A stretch of DNA of 64,000 bases from the NCBI RefSeq assembly GCF_014699035.1, contig NZ_JACXAA010000021.1:1-64000 (forward strand). The letters are read 5' to 3'. Below are positions 43,601 to 53,900 of this stretch, in pieces (within the stretch, counting starts at the first letter, position 1; each line of letters starts with the position of its first letter). The position numbers and the translations under genes are program-made. The stretch is from Spirosoma validum (GTDB lineage: Bacteria; Bacteroidota; Bacteroidia; Cytophagales; Spirosomataceae). The notes below the pieces were generated by a model. The model saw nothing but the letters and a program-made list of their open reading frames with translations, did not search any database and was not told the DNA's origin.

Positions 43601-45988
43601 ACAGGCTACAGCAGCGGGCCGGGCAACCTGACCAACGTCACCACCTCACCCTTTGTGTCGGCTACCAGTGTGGTGCTCTCCTCCTGTAATCCGGCCATCA
43701 ACGCAGGCAACCCCGTCAGCGTGACCATTACATCGGGATCGTACTCGGCTACGGCCCTGCCGGCTACCGATCTACTGGGCAACCCCCGCATCGCGAACGG
43801 ACGGGTAGACATGGGGGCTGCCGAATACCAGGCTCCCCTTAGTTCGTCGCTGGCCTTCACCCAACAGCCTGTAGCCAGTTCAGTGGTGTGTGGTGGCAGC
43901 AGCGTGTCGGTGCCTGTGAGCGTATCAGGCACGGGACCTTTCTCCTACCAATGGTATAAAGACGGGGCGGCTCTGACGGGCATAGCCTCGGCCACCACCG
44001 CTACGTTAAACCTGCCTGCGGCCCAGGCCACCGACACAGGCAGCTACTTGGTAGTTGTGACAGTCGGCTGTAGCAGCATCACCTCTACCACCTTTAGCCT
44101 GACGGTTAACGCTGCCAGCCGTTTGTACGTCAACGCTCTGGCGACGGGCAGAGCCACAGGCTTCACCTGGGCCGATGCCTTGCCCGACCTGCAAGCTGCC
44201 TTGAGTTTCACGACCTGCTCGGCCAACCTGACCGAAATCTGGGTAGCCGCCGGCACCTACAAGCCCACTACCGCCACCGGCCCCGACAGCCGCACCGCCA
44301 GCTTTGCCATGCACAACGGCCTGGCCATCTATGGGGGATTTGTCGGCACCGAAACCAGCCTCAGCCAGCGCAACTGGCTGACCAATGTGACCATTCTCAG
44401 TGGCGACATTGGCACGGTAGGCAACAACGCCGACAACAGCTACCACGTAGTGAGTAACTCCGGGCTCAACAGCACGGCGGTGCTGGATGGCTTTACCATC
44501 CGGGACGGCAATGCCAATGGCGCAGCGCCCCACAACCGGGGTGGGGGCTTAGTTAATGACGGCAGCGGGACGGGCAGGGTCTGTAGCCCCACCCTGCGCA
44601 ACTGTGTGATCACAGGCAATTCGGCCTCTAACATGGGTGGGGGCATCTACAACGGGGGTACTGTTTCCGGTAGCAGTAGTCCAACGCTGATTAATTGTAT
44701 ACTGCAAGGGAATTCGGCTTCTCAACAGGGTGGGGCACTCCACAACGATGGTAGTAATGGCAGCAGCAGTCCACTGCTGATCAACTGTGCATTTGTTGGT
44801 AATCGATCTGACGTCTATGGCGGGGCCATCTACAACAGTGGTTATTACGGCGTCAGCAGTCCGACGTTGATTAACTGCTCACTACAAAATAATTCATCGA
44901 CCAGTTCGGGTAGTGCGATGTTAAACTTTGGTCTTTTTGGCATCAGCAGTCCGGTATTGACCAACTGCGTGGTATTTGGCAACGAGATAAATAATTTATT
45001 TGGTTCTGTGTCGGCCAACTATAGCTTGTTTGAGTCGGGGATGATCGACGCGAGAGTGATCGACAGTGGTCAGGGCAATCTAGCTACCACCGTTTCGCCT
45101 TTCCTTAACCCCACCAGTGTGGTACTCACCTCTTGTTCACCCGCTATCAACGCAGGCAACCCCGCCAGCGTGACTGTTACGTCGGAGCTGTACTCGACCA
45201 CGGCCCTTCCGCCCGTCGACTTATTGAGCAACCAGCGCATCTTTGGTGGACGGGTGGACATGGGAGCCATCGAATACCAGGCTGCCTCTACTGTAGTAAC
45301 CATTACCAATCCCACCACCACCACCGCTTCGGTGGGTATCCCCTTCAGCCAAACTTTCTCAGCTGCGGGGGGAAGCGCTCCCTACAGCTTTAGTCTGACC
45401 AGCAGCCCTCCCCCTGGTCTGAGTATGGTCAGCACGGGCGTTTTGTCGGGTACACCTACCCAGGCGGGCAGCTTCACTCTCACCGTGCTGAGTCAGGACG
45501 TCACTGGCTGTTCGGGGATGAGTGCGCCCTACGTTCTGACGGTCAATCAACCCGCCCCGCCCCGCCCCGACCTCTCGCCCCTGCTCTACGCCCGGCCCAC
45601 ACTGGTCTATGGCCAATCGACTTGCACGGTTATGGTCGATGTGGTGGAGCTTAATTCGGTAGCGACCAGCGGCAGCTTTACGGTTCGACTCACCAAAGAT
45701 CAACTGCTCAAGCTGACCTTCGATGTCAACTTGAGCAGCCTAAATGGCCGTGCCGTGCAGAACAGCGTGTGGCGCTTCAGCGATTCGGATCCCAATTACT
45801 ACGTCCTGACCACTTCCCAGTCCATAGCGGCTGGCGAGAAACTGTCCTTCGGTTTGAGTGGTAGCATTCGTCCGGGCGCTTCGACAGGAATACTCACCAT
45901 TAGTGCAACGGTGCTGCCTGACACGCTGGTGGAGGGGCGGCTAAACAACAATATTGACGCCGACAAGATCGAGTATTTCCAGCAGTGA
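40697..45988 (+). CDS. Giant secreted beta-helix protein (choice-of-anchor Q type) with Ig-like domains
   Basis: A 1763-residue surface protein. A signal peptide (to about 27, CMAQ) precedes three right-handed beta-helix blocks, about 28-470, 651-1045 and 1142-1528. Each opens with a RYV or LYV motif and GDQVWVA or EIWVAAGTY, and is built of coils of the form PTLINC...NSA..GGA.YN and closed by AINAGNPxSV...ATDLLGNPRIANGRVDMGAAEYQ. Between them lie Ig-like domains (SYQWYK.GAALTG; about 478-565, 569-648, 1052-1140). A putative-Ig domain (1530-1618) and a C-terminal domain of about 135 residues (PDLSPLLYARPT to DADKIEYFQQ) follow. Blocks 2 and 3 share a nearly identical stretch of about 165 residues. 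Function unknown; adhesion or polysaccharide binding is plausible. No usual T9SS end is visible. Confidence 0.85.
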   Translation: MTHVFRFITSFFSFLIILFGSHQTCMAQTIRYVSTTGTNSNPAGATSWATSTNSLQGAINASATGDQVWVATGNYSSSDFLRSTSFSMKNGVAIYGGFAGTETNLNQRPIVNPVTGNPSSSTLNGNFSWIGILFNSYHVINNPAGLNNTAVLDGFIITGGKADNPNGDPQNQGGGVYNDRSNPLFRNCVLTGNSASSVGGAMYNNNSSPTLINCVLSTNSATRKGGALYNYGVGNSSPMLINCVLRENTASGGGAMFNEGSSGNSSPTLINCTVQSNSATEGGVAYNSGQSSGNSSPTFINCALLGNQAEQGGVVFNEGSNGTTVSGFTNCSFQNNKASAGGIVYSNSNGSVSQSGAVLTNCVLFNNGGGQTFASRFNDDQIRATYSFLEPAVAIATGVNVSGPGNLTTMISTPFASTTSVALPPCSPATNAGNPASVTAVSGPYSATALPATDLLGNPRIANGRVDMGAAEYQPSLSFPVAIIQPIASGTALCAGSRLSLPVSVSGTGPLSYQWYKYGAALTGVASATTATLSLTAAQATDMGSYLVTVTGNCNSVTSTAFSLTINPLPTLALSTTAACVGSPLTLSATSGLSSYTFTGANRVIDSGPVNMTSVSGLSVGSYSFSVTAQGTNGCRNTASASLTVVAPPTRLYVNALATGRATGFTWADALPDLQAALSFTTCSANLTEIWVAAGTYKPTTATGPDSRTASFAMHNGLAIYGGFVGTETSLSQRNWQANVTILSGDIGTVGNNADNSYHVVSNTGLNSTAVLDGFTIRDGNANGAAPHNRGGGLVNDGSGTGRVCSPTLRNCVITGNSARFGGGLYNDGSSRGSSNPTLINLSFRTNSASDWGGAIFNSGTGTNSISSPLLINCGFVENQADGIGGAIYSFAAGSGSNSSPTLINCSLLANSAPSGGALYNDGGPFGVSNSVLTNCVVFGNGDSNTFTTFVSTSSSVTASYSLLEPSVTGYSSGPGNLTNVTTSPFVSATSVVLSSCNPAINAGNPVSVTITSGSYSATALPATDLLGNPRIANGRVDMGAAEYQAPLSSSLAFTQQPVASSVVCGGSSVSVPVSVSGTGPFSYQWYKDGAALTGIASATTATLNLPAAQATDTGSYLVVVTVGCSSITSTTFSLTVNAASRLYVNALATGRATGFTWADALPDLQAALSFTTCSANLTEIWVAAGTYKPTTATGPDSRTASFAMHNGLAIYGGFVGTETSLSQRNWLTNVTILSGDIGTVGNNADNSYHVVSNSGLNSTAVLDGFTIRDGNANGAAPHNRGGGLVNDGSGTGRVCSPTLRNCVITGNSASNMGGGIYNGGTVSGSSSPTLINCILQGNSASQQGGALHNDGSNGSSSPLLINCAFVGNRSDVYGGAIYNSGYYGVSSPTLINCSLQNNSSTSSGSAMLNFGLFGISSPVLTNCVVFGNEINNLFGSVSANYSLFESGMIDARVIDSGQGNLATTVSPFLNPTSVVLTSCSPAINAGNPASVTVTSELYSTTALPPVDLLSNQRIFGGRVDMGAIEYQAASTVVTITNPTTTTASVGIPFSQTFSAAGGSAPYSFSLTSSPPPGLSMVSTGVLSGTPTQAGSFTLTVLSQDVTGCSGMSAPYVLTVNQPAPPRPDLSPLLYARPTLVYGQSTCTVMVDVVELNSVATSGSFTVRLTKDQLLKLTFDVNLSSLNGRAVQNSVWRFSDSDPNYYVLTTSQSIAAGEKLSFGLSGSIRPGASTGILTISATVLPDTLVEGRLNNNIDADKIEYFQQ
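42653..43153 (+). repeat. Internal direct repeat, copy 1 (partner 44126-44626)
   Basis: About 500 bases are nearly identical to 44126-44626; the spacing is 1473 bases (491 codons), so recombination between copies would delete or add one block in frame. The protein differs at only three positions in about 165 residues. Near-identity at DNA level indicates recent duplication or gene conversion. Confidence 0.9.
44126..44626 (+). repeat. Internal direct repeat, copy 2 (partner 42653-43153)
   Basis: See the partner for spacing. After the shared part the coils diverge completely (SNMGGGIYNGG here, RFGGGLYNDGS in copy 1). Confidence 0.9.
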
Positions 45989-46592
45989 AACCGATTCATT
46001 GCTGGAGATGGGATTGTCCTGCTTGAGGATAGTAAAGTAATGGGGTCGACTATGAGTCGAGCCGTGGGTCGGCCAGTAGAGGTCATTATTCTGATCATTC
46101 CTGGTTAGAAGACCGATAGATAATGGGCTTATGCAACCATTTTTGATGTTTACATGTGGAAATCGCTCATCAGGTATGAGTTACTCAAGCTAAAAATCCG
46201 TTGTATGGCTAACCCACGTTCCGGCTGAATGTATATGTATCAATCTCAAAAAAACGCTCCCACGTGAGACGAAGAAGTTTTCATGCATACGCTTCTTGAA
46301 AGGGGCGTTTCGCGCAACGTATGTTTATTCATATAAGTTGCTTACTATTAGAACATTAATATTGAGTTTTCTGAGGGAATTTCAAGATAGCATTAGTAGA
46401 GACGGTTCAATTATCAACCTGCAAGATGCTCATCTGAAGTGTCCGGTCAAACAGGATCAACCCAGGCGGCAAAGTAGGTCACAAATGGATGTTGAGTCAC
46501 TGTCAGTATTATAGATAATTTGCTGGAAATTGACTTAAATGAGCGAACTTACAAGCTAATTTAGTTTGTAGTTGACCACATTATAACTCAAC
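45989..46592. other. Intergenic stretch holding dispersed repeat copy B
   Basis: About 600 bases between the giant protein and the hybrid sensor. It holds the repeat at 46242-46272 and otherwise nothing I recognise; a 72-codon frame at 46296-46514 has no family features. Confidence 0.5.
46242..46272 (+). repeat. Dispersed intergenic repeat, copy B
   Basis: TCTCA, then AACGCTCC, then TGAGACG. The core to TGAGAC is identical to copy A at 4151 including CACG; similarity runs on as GTTTTCATGCAT against GTTCATGTAT. Confidence 0.6.
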
Positions 46593-49500
46593 TTGAAAGC
46601 GGTAAGCTTTGTCCTGGGAATATTATTCTCCCTTTGCTCGGTGGCCGAGGCCCAGCAATTTGCCGCTTCTGTGCAACATTATGGCCCTGAAAACGGCTTA
46701 TCGCATCGGGAAATAAACGCCATTTTACAGGACCGGCGGGGCTTTATGTGGTTCGGTACCAGGTTTGGTCTAAACCGATTCGATGGGCTGAAATTCACCA
46801 CATACACCAAAGAGCGTAACGGGCTCGATTTCGATGAGATAGAGTCTATTGCCGAGGACGCCGATGGCCTTTTCTGGCTCATGGGCGCTTATAAGGATAG
46901 TAAGGTGCGGATTACCCTGTTTAATCCGTTGACGGGCACGGCTATTTCATTTGATGAGAAATTCAAAAAGTATTCTCTGACAAGCTCTTTACTTGCTGGG
47001 CAGCACGTGTTGGGCAGTCCTGACGGCACGATCTTCTTCGCCAATTATCAACCGGCTATCCTGACATCCTACCATCCCAGGTCCGGCCTCCACTACGTGC
47101 CCCTTGCCCACTATAAAAATCTGACCATTCACCATGTTACCGCCCGTAACACCATCTGGGCCATCGCTGATGGCAATCAATTGGTCGAACTAACCGCTGA
47201 TGGACGTGTTCTCCATACCTTCCGACATGATGTAGGCGCCATTCACGTCGGTTTAGGCCAGCCCCATGCGGGTATCGAATTTTTTTATACCGTCTACCGT
47301 TCGGACAATAATCTGCAGGGAGTAGTGTATAGCGTAGATCCGTTGGGGAATCGACGTCAATTACCGGCTTCTTTACGGCAGGGGAGAACTGCGTTTTTCT
47401 CCCCGGTTTACTATGCGTTCGATCGTAGCGGATTGATCTGGACAGGCACCCAATTACGGAGTGCCACCAAAGGAACCCTACTGGATTTGAAGGAGCAACT
47501 GGCAGGCCAGTCGATTGATAATCGCTGTTTCTTCGCCGACAGAAACGGCTGGATGTGGTTAGGGACCAGTTTTGGCGTGTACCAGGTAAAGGTAACTGAA
47601 AACTACTTTCACCGCTTCTTTTACGAGCCAACCAATATCCAGGAAAAGGCGGCATCCATTCGGGGTATCTCCGTTATTGGGGATAAGCTATACGCTAACC
47701 TGGAAAAAAAGGGCTTGTTTAGCTGCGATCTATCGGGTGAGTTAGCCAGAAAGCTATTGGTAAGTGGCATTTCTTATGGCTTAACCAATAGTCAGCCTGG
47801 AAAACTAAAAATAGGCCAGATAGATTTAGTCACGTATGACATTCGAACCGATTCGCAAACGCGCTCTCCATTGCCCAATGGCGGATCGATCTGGACAATG
47901 TCCCCGTTTAGTAACCAGCACTTTCTGGCGGGTGGAATAGTAGGTCTCTGGCTTGTCGAGACAAAAACGGGACAGGTTTTGCCGTTTACCCGCTATAACC
48001 AGTTTCCCGAACTAGCTAAGTCGTATGTGCTTCATATCGGTGCCGATCGCCAGGGCACCCTTTGGATCTGTGCGACTACGGGTTTATACACGGTTGATCC
48101 ATCAGAGGGCATCACGGCTCGTTACTGGAATGGAGGCAAGGGGCGCTTTCGGCTGCCTGCTGACAGTTATCAGCATTTTTACCAGGATTCCCAAGGCCTG
48201 TTTTGGCTGGCAACGGCTAATGCCGGGCTCATTCGGTGGAACCGGCAGCAAAACACCTACCGGCAATTCAGGCGTACCGATGGGTTATCCAACGACAATA
48301 TTTACGCCGTCTACGCCGACCGGCGGGGCCATCTGTGGCTGAGTAGTGACTACGGCATTATGCAGTTTGATCCAGTCCGAATGACAACCCGGTCGTACAC
48401 GGTTCAGGATGGCATTACCCACAATGAATTCAACCGCATTGCTCATTTTCAGGCCCAGAACGGCCAGCTTTATTTCGGCGGTCTGAACGGCATAACCGCA
48501 TTTAGTCCACCCGATTTTGAACACGAGAAACCTCCGATTACCCTTCCGCTTCAAATCGTCTCGTTTCGCCAGTTTGATAATGCGCTGGACAAACTGGTTG
48601 ACAAAACCGAAGAAGTGGTAAAAAGTAACCGGATTAGTCTACAGCCCGGTGACCGGACGAGTGTGCTGGACTTTGCGCTGCTCAATTACACCGACGCTCA
48701 AAAAAACGTGTACGCTTACCAGTTTAAGGGACTGGACAACGAGTGGACGTATCAGACTGAGCCCTCCATCCGGTTGAGTAATTTACCCTACGGCGAGTAT
48801 CAATTAATAATAAAAGGGCAGGCGGCCGATGGGCAAATGTCCTCGCCGAACCTGACCATCCAGGTCATCGTACAACGTCCGTTCTATCTGCGCAACTGGT
48901 TCCTCCTGCTCATGCTGGTTTTGCTGATTGGCTCGGTGTGGGGATGGGGCCGGTGGCGAGCCTGGAGGCACCAGCAGGAACAGGCCCGCTTACAGACCCA
49001 GATCAAAGAGGCCACTGAGCTTATTGCTCAACAGGCACAGGACCTTCTGCGGCTCGACGAAACCAAATCACGTTTTTTCGCGAACATCTCGCACGAATTT
49101 CGTACGCCACTCACCGTCATTCTGGGCATGGCAGCCAGCCTGAACCAAAAGTTCGACCCCGAATTGCGACAGATGGCCAGCCTTATTGAGCGTAATGGCA
49201 GCAACTTACTGCGGCTGATCAACCAGATCCTGGACCTCTCCAAACTCGAAGCCGGGGAGATGGCCATTCACCTCGAACAGGCCGATCTGGTCAACTTCGT
49301 CTGCTACGTCGGGGAGTCGTTCCATGCCATCGCTCAGGCGAAGGGTGTACACCTACAGTTTCAGTCGAAGGAAGCGCACTGCGAAGCGGACTTCAACAAA
49401 GATAAACTCCAGGATATTTTAGCGAACCTGCTGGTCAATGCCCTGAAATTTACCCCTACGGGTGGTCAGGTAATCTACAGGGTTGCCGTTCAGAACCGTT

Positions 49501-50744
49501 GGCATTCGCTTACTGCGGCAGGATACCACGAGGAGCTCACTCCGACTAGTCACCTCGATCAGCCGTGGATTCAGATCACGGTGAGCGATACCGGACCCGG
49601 CATTGAGCCAGTCAGTCTGCCGAGGATCTTTGATCGTTTTTATCAGAGGGAGAATCCGCAGAACGCATCGGGCGGAGGTACCGGCATTGGCCTCTCATTA
49701 GTACGGGAATTGGTGGGGCTTATGCAGGGTGGTCTAGCCGTTCGTAATCGGCCCTGCCTGGATGGGCCCTGCCTGGATGGGCATGGACAGGAAGAAACCG
49801 GCCAACCCTGGTCGAACAATTCGGGGCAGGCCCTTTACAGCCGGGGAGCTGAGTTTGTCGTCAGTTTACCCCTTACCCGTCGGGCACCCCTGGCGGAAGG
49901 GCAAGTTTCCGCTCCGTCATCTATACATCCAGCCCAACCCCAGTGGGGCGAACCCACGCTGGACGTGACCCGTGAGCGGCCCGTAGTGTTACTGGTGGAA
50001 GACAATGAGGACGTAGCCACGTATATTCAGATTTGTCTGCGGGGTGAGTACCAGGTGATTCGAGCCGAAAATGGGCAGGTCGGCGTTGACCAGGCGCTGG
50101 CGACTAGTCCGGACCTGATTCTGAGTGATGTGATGATGCCCCTCAAAGATGGCTTTGCGCTCTGCGACACCCTGAAGCATGACGAACGGACCAGCCACAT
50201 TCCCATTGTGCTGCTGACGGCCAGAGCCGAGGTACGTGACCGAATCGCGGGGTTACGCCGGGGGGCAGATGCCTATCTGGTGAAGCCTTTCTCGCCCGAG
50301 GAGTTGATGATCGTGTTGAGTAACCAGCTACAGATCCGGCGCTTGTTGCAGCGCTATTATAGTCAACTAGCCCTGGGCGTTGCCGAGCCGATTCCAAACG
50401 ATGCGCCTGAGACGGGGGAAGACCAGTTCCTGCTCAGGCTTCGCAGCAACGTACTGCCGCATCTGGATAACCCGGCGCTGGATATTGAGATGATCTGCAC
50501 GATGATGGGGACGAGTCGCAACTCACTGCACCGCAAGATGACCGCGCTGACGGGGCTGTCGATGAACCGATATCTGCGAACACTGCGCCTACAAAAAGCC
50601 AAAGACCTACTCCAATTACCTGACCTGAACATTACCCAGGTCGCCGATGCGGTAGGCTTCCAGGACCCCAGTTACTTCGGCCGGGTCTTTGCTGAGGAAT
50701 TCGGCCTCTCGCCCAGTCAGTACCGCGATGTAAACAAAAAATAA
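46593..50744 (+). CDS. Hybrid two-component sensor kinase/response regulator (one-protein system)
   Basis: A 1383-residue inner-membrane protein with a TTG start (KAVSFVLGILFSLCSVAEAQ is its signal). Residues 24-680 are two-component propeller repeats (GLSHREINAILQDRRGFMWF, GLSNDNIYAVYADRRGHLWL), then a Y_Y_Y domain (about 683-764), a transmembrane segment (768-788), HisKA with SHEFRTPLTVILG (phospho-His about 834), HATPase (VSDTGPGIE, GGGTGIGLSL), a receiver (LLVEDNEDVA, LILSDVMMP with the phospho-Asp) and an AraC HTH (MICTMMGTSRNSLHRKM, TQVADAVGFQDPSYFGRVF). It senses a ligand in the periplasm, in Bacteroides homologues an oligosaccharide, and binds DNA. The giant protein gene 200 bases downstream is the likely target. 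Between HATPase and receiver there is an unusual insert, PCLDGPCLDG, from a 15-bp tandem repeat. Confidence 0.95.
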   Translation: MKAVSFVLGILFSLCSVAEAQQFAASVQHYGPENGLSHREINAILQDRRGFMWFGTRFGLNRFDGLKFTTYTKERNGLDFDEIESIAEDADGLFWLMGAYKDSKVRITLFNPLTGTAISFDEKFKKYSLTSSLLAGQHVLGSPDGTIFFANYQPAILTSYHPRSGLHYVPLAHYKNLTIHHVTARNTIWAIADGNQLVELTADGRVLHTFRHDVGAIHVGLGQPHAGIEFFYTVYRSDNNLQGVVYSVDPLGNRRQLPASLRQGRTAFFSPVYYAFDRSGLIWTGTQLRSATKGTLLDLKEQLAGQSIDNRCFFADRNGWMWLGTSFGVYQVKVTENYFHRFFYEPTNIQEKAASIRGISVIGDKLYANLEKKGLFSCDLSGELARKLLVSGISYGLTNSQPGKLKIGQIDLVTYDIRTDSQTRSPLPNGGSIWTMSPFSNQHFLAGGIVGLWLVETKTGQVLPFTRYNQFPELAKSYVLHIGADRQGTLWICATTGLYTVDPSEGITARYWNGGKGRFRLPADSYQHFYQDSQGLFWLATANAGLIRWNRQQNTYRQFRRTDGLSNDNIYAVYADRRGHLWLSSDYGIMQFDPVRMTTRSYTVQDGITHNEFNRIAHFQAQNGQLYFGGLNGITAFSPPDFEHEKPPITLPLQIVSFRQFDNALDKLVDKTEEVVKSNRISLQPGDRTSVLDFALLNYTDAQKNVYAYQFKGLDNEWTYQTEPSIRLSNLPYGEYQLIIKGQAADGQMSSPNLTIQVIVQRPFYLRNWFLLLMLVLLIGSVWGWGRWRAWRHQQEQARLQTQIKEATELIAQQAQDLLRLDETKSRFFANISHEFRTPLTVILGMAASLNQKFDPELRQMASLIERNGSNLLRLINQILDLSKLEAGEMAIHLEQADLVNFVCYVGESFHAIAQAKGVHLQFQSKEAHCEADFNKDKLQDILANLLVNALKFTPTGGQVIYRVAVQNRWHSLTAAGYHEELTPTSHLDQPWIQITVSDTGPGIEPVSLPRIFDRFYQRENPQNASGGGTGIGLSLVRELVGLMQGGLAVRNRPCLDGPCLDGHGQEETGQPWSNNSGQALYSRGAEFVVSLPLTRRAPLAEGQVSAPSSIHPAQPQWGEPTLDVTRERPVVLLVEDNEDVATYIQICLRGEYQVIRAENGQVGVDQALATSPDLILSDVMMPLKDGFALCDTLKHDERTSHIPIVLLTARAEVRDRIAGLRRGADAYLVKPFSPEELMIVLSNQLQIRRLLQRYYSQLALGVAEPIPNDAPETGEDQFLLRLRSNVLPHLDNPALDIEMICTMMGTSRNSLHRKMTALTGLSMNRYLRTLRLQKAKDLLQLPDLNITQVADAVGFQDPSYFGRVFAEEFGLSPSQYRDVNKK

Positions 50745-50825
50745 TCGCTTTCACGCCCGGTTGGGACAATTCTCCGAGTTTTTGGGTGAAATCTCCGACT
50801 CACTTGCTGACAAAACGCCTAATCT

Positions 50826-50852
50826 TGCCCCAGCGATAAATGGGGCATTTTG
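50826..50852 (+). terminator. Intrinsic terminator of the hybrid sensor gene
   Basis: TGCCCCA (50826-50832) pairs with TGGGGCA (50841-50847) and TTTT follows. It lies 80 bases after the stop and separates the sensor gene from the next giant protein gene. Confidence 0.6.
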
Positions 50853-50943
50853 ATTCGTACGTCCTGTACATCCGCCGGTTTTTCTAGCTGTCCGCTCGGT
50901 CCGTTGACCGGGGTTAGCTTCTACCGATCTTTCTACCTAGTCT

Positions 50944-53900
50944 ATGAAAACACGATTACTTCCTGCTGGTTTTGCGCTTCGGCCTGATCGCTCTCTTTAC
51001 TACACCCTACTGCTAATGATCGTTAGTATCAGCTCCGTTTTAGCCCAAACGAGTACCATCCGCTACGTTAAAGCGGGCGGTACGGGCAATGGCAGCGCGT
51101 GGGCCAATGCCAGTGGTGATTTGCAGGCCATGATCAACGCCAGTGCCGCGGGCGACCAGGTGTGGGTGGCTGCTGGTATCTACAAACCCACCTCCACCAC
51201 AAGCCGAACCGCCAGTTTCGCGATGCGGCCTGACCTGGCCATCTACGGTGGTTTTGTGGGCAATGAAACGTCCCTCGGCGCCAGACCAACGATAAACCCC
51301 ATCACGGGTAACCCTGGCAGCGGCCAACCGTCCAGCACAACCCTCAGCGGGGATATCGGTACGGTAGGCGATAACTCAGATAATAGTTACCACGTCATCG
51401 CTAATTTTAATTTTCTAACGACCACCGCTATTCTGGATGGGTTTGTGATTACGGGCGGTAATGCCAATCTGTCTAGTTCAGATAACTCTACGAACAGTGG
51501 TGGGGGTATGCGCAACTTTACCAGCTTTCAGGGTGAACACACGAACCCCCTAATTCGAAACTGTTCCTTTGTAGCCAATTCGGCGTTGTCTTCAGGCGGG
51601 GCAGTCTATAACGGTGCCGTTGGGTGTGCCAGCGATGGCAGCCCTACGCTGATTAACTGCTTCTTTCAAGGAAATTCGGCCAAGCAAGGCGGGGCAATGG
51701 CCAATAGTGGGTCAGCGAACGCTGATTGTGGTGGCCGAAGCAACCCTACGCTGATTAACTGCTTCTTTCAAGGAAATTCGGCCAGATTTGGTGGGGCGAT
51801 GTTCAATAGCGGGTTTGGTGGTAATTTTAATGCTGGTTTGGGCCAAAGCAATCCTACGCTGACCAACTGTTCGTTTGTGGCCAATTCGGCAATTGATGAT
51901 TACGGTATAGGCGGGGCAATGTATAACGTTGGGACGAGCAAAGGCAGGACCAAGGCCACGCTGACCAACTGCTCCTTCCTGAATAATACGGCTACCTACC
52001 AGGGTGGGGCTATAGCCAACGATGGGAGTGATGGCGTGTGCAGCCCCACGCTGACCAACTGCTCCTTTCAAGGCAATACAGCTTCCTACCAGGGCTGGGC
52101 CATGTTCAATACGTCCAACACGACGACTGGCGAATGCATACCCAGCATGTTCAACTGTGTGGTATTTGGCAATGGGGGCCCCAAAACGTTCTACAATATA
52201 GAAGTTTATCCACAGGTCTATTCCTCGTTGGTCGAGGCCTCGGTAACGGGCTGGTTAGGGATGAATTATCGCAATAACCTGACGACAACGGTCTCGCCCT
52301 TTGCTGGTACGAACACCACCCAGTTACGGGCCAACTCGCCCGCCATCAACGCTGGGGATGGCAGTGTCGACGCTGGCGCAACGGACTTAGCGGGTAATCC
52401 CCGTATTGTGGGCTGCAAGATAGACATGGGCGCCTTTGAATTTCAGTATACCTTCCTGCCAATTGCCATTAATGCCCAACCCGCCAGTAGTTCGGTGGTC
52501 TGTGCGGGTACTGCTGTCTCGGTGCCGGTAAGTGTAAGTGGTACGGTCTCGGGCTACCAGTGGTACAAAGACAGCTTTAGTAATCCCGTGGCGGGCCAAA
52601 CCTCGGCCACGCTCACCCTGAACAATCCACAACCTGGCGATGCAGGCAGTTATTCGCTGGTGGTGACCAGCAACTGCAACTCACTCACCTCTACCGCCTT
52701 CAACCTGACGGTCAATAAATCAACGGTCAGCATTAGCCCCAGTTCAGCAACGGTCTGTCAAGGGCAGTCAGTAACCTTAACCGCCAGTGGAGCCAGTGCC
52801 TATACCTGGAGCAACAATACCACAGGCAACACCCTAACGGCGACCACCACCGGCACTTACTCCGTAACGGGGGTAGATGGCAATGGCTGTTCCAACACCG
52901 CTTCTGCTCAGGTTACCGTGTACAGACCCACCGTTAGCATCAGTCCCGGCTCGGTCAGCATCTGTGAGGGGCAGTCCGTAACCTTAACCGCCAGTGGAGC
53001 CAGTACCTACACCTGGAGCGACAACACCACCGCCAACACGCTGACGGCAACCACCACGGGCAGCTACTCCGTGACGGGGGTGGATAGCAGGGGCTGCTCC
53101 AACACAGCCACGGCCAGTGTAACGGTCAATAACGTACCTACTGTTAGCATCAGCGCCAGCCCGTCGGCCACCATTACTCAGGGCAGCTCCGTTACCCTGA
53201 CGGCGGTAGCCACCGGGGCTACTGTCGTCACCTGGGTAACGGGCAGCACCAATAACTCGATCGTGGTCAGCCCCACCACCAGTACGCCCTACTCGGTAAC
53301 GGCCCGGAACGCAGCGGGCTGTACCGCCAGTGCCAGCCTGACCATTACCGTTCTGCTTCCCACGTGTAACCCGATCCAATATGTAACCCAGCAGGGGGCG
53401 GGTCTACGCGATGGCAGCAGTTGGAGCAACGCGTTAGGCGCCAATCAGCTCCAGCTCGCTATCAATACGGCGGCCGACTGCGGGGGTAATAGGCAGGTGT
53501 GGGTGGCTACCGGAACGTATAAACCGACTACCGGGAGTGACCGTAATGCCAGCTTTTCTATGCGAAACGGGGTAGCTATCTACGGTGGTTTTGCGGGCAC
53601 CGAAGCAGCCCTGACCGATCGCCCGGCCATCAATCCCGTCACAGGACAGCCTTCCAGCACCACCCTCAGTGGGGATATTGGCAGCCTGGGCAACACCAGC
53701 GACAACAGTTTTCGGGTCATCAGCAATCCGGCTAGTCTGAGCCTGACCACCACAGCGGTGCTGGATGGGTTTGTGATCACGGGCGGAGCGGGTGGCACCT
53801 TGGGGGGCGGTATGTACAACGATGCCAGCAGCCCTGCCATCCTCAACTGTAGCTTTGTTGCGAATTCAGTTTCGGTGACCAGTGGTTCCACCAGCCGGGG

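Noticed and set aside
46296..46514. 72-codon frame after repeat copy B
   Set aside because: No family-like pattern; it reads through the flank of the dispersed repeat.
51642..51785. Repeated 40-bp units in the second giant gene, first taken for a CRISPR-like array
   Set aside because: The units are in-frame beta-helix coils (PTLINCFFQGNSA) with unequal spacing, inside a long open frame.
52730..53350. Tandem repeats thought to be a separate mobile repeat
   Set aside because: They are PKD/Ig-like protein domains of about 70 residues, diverged at DNA level.
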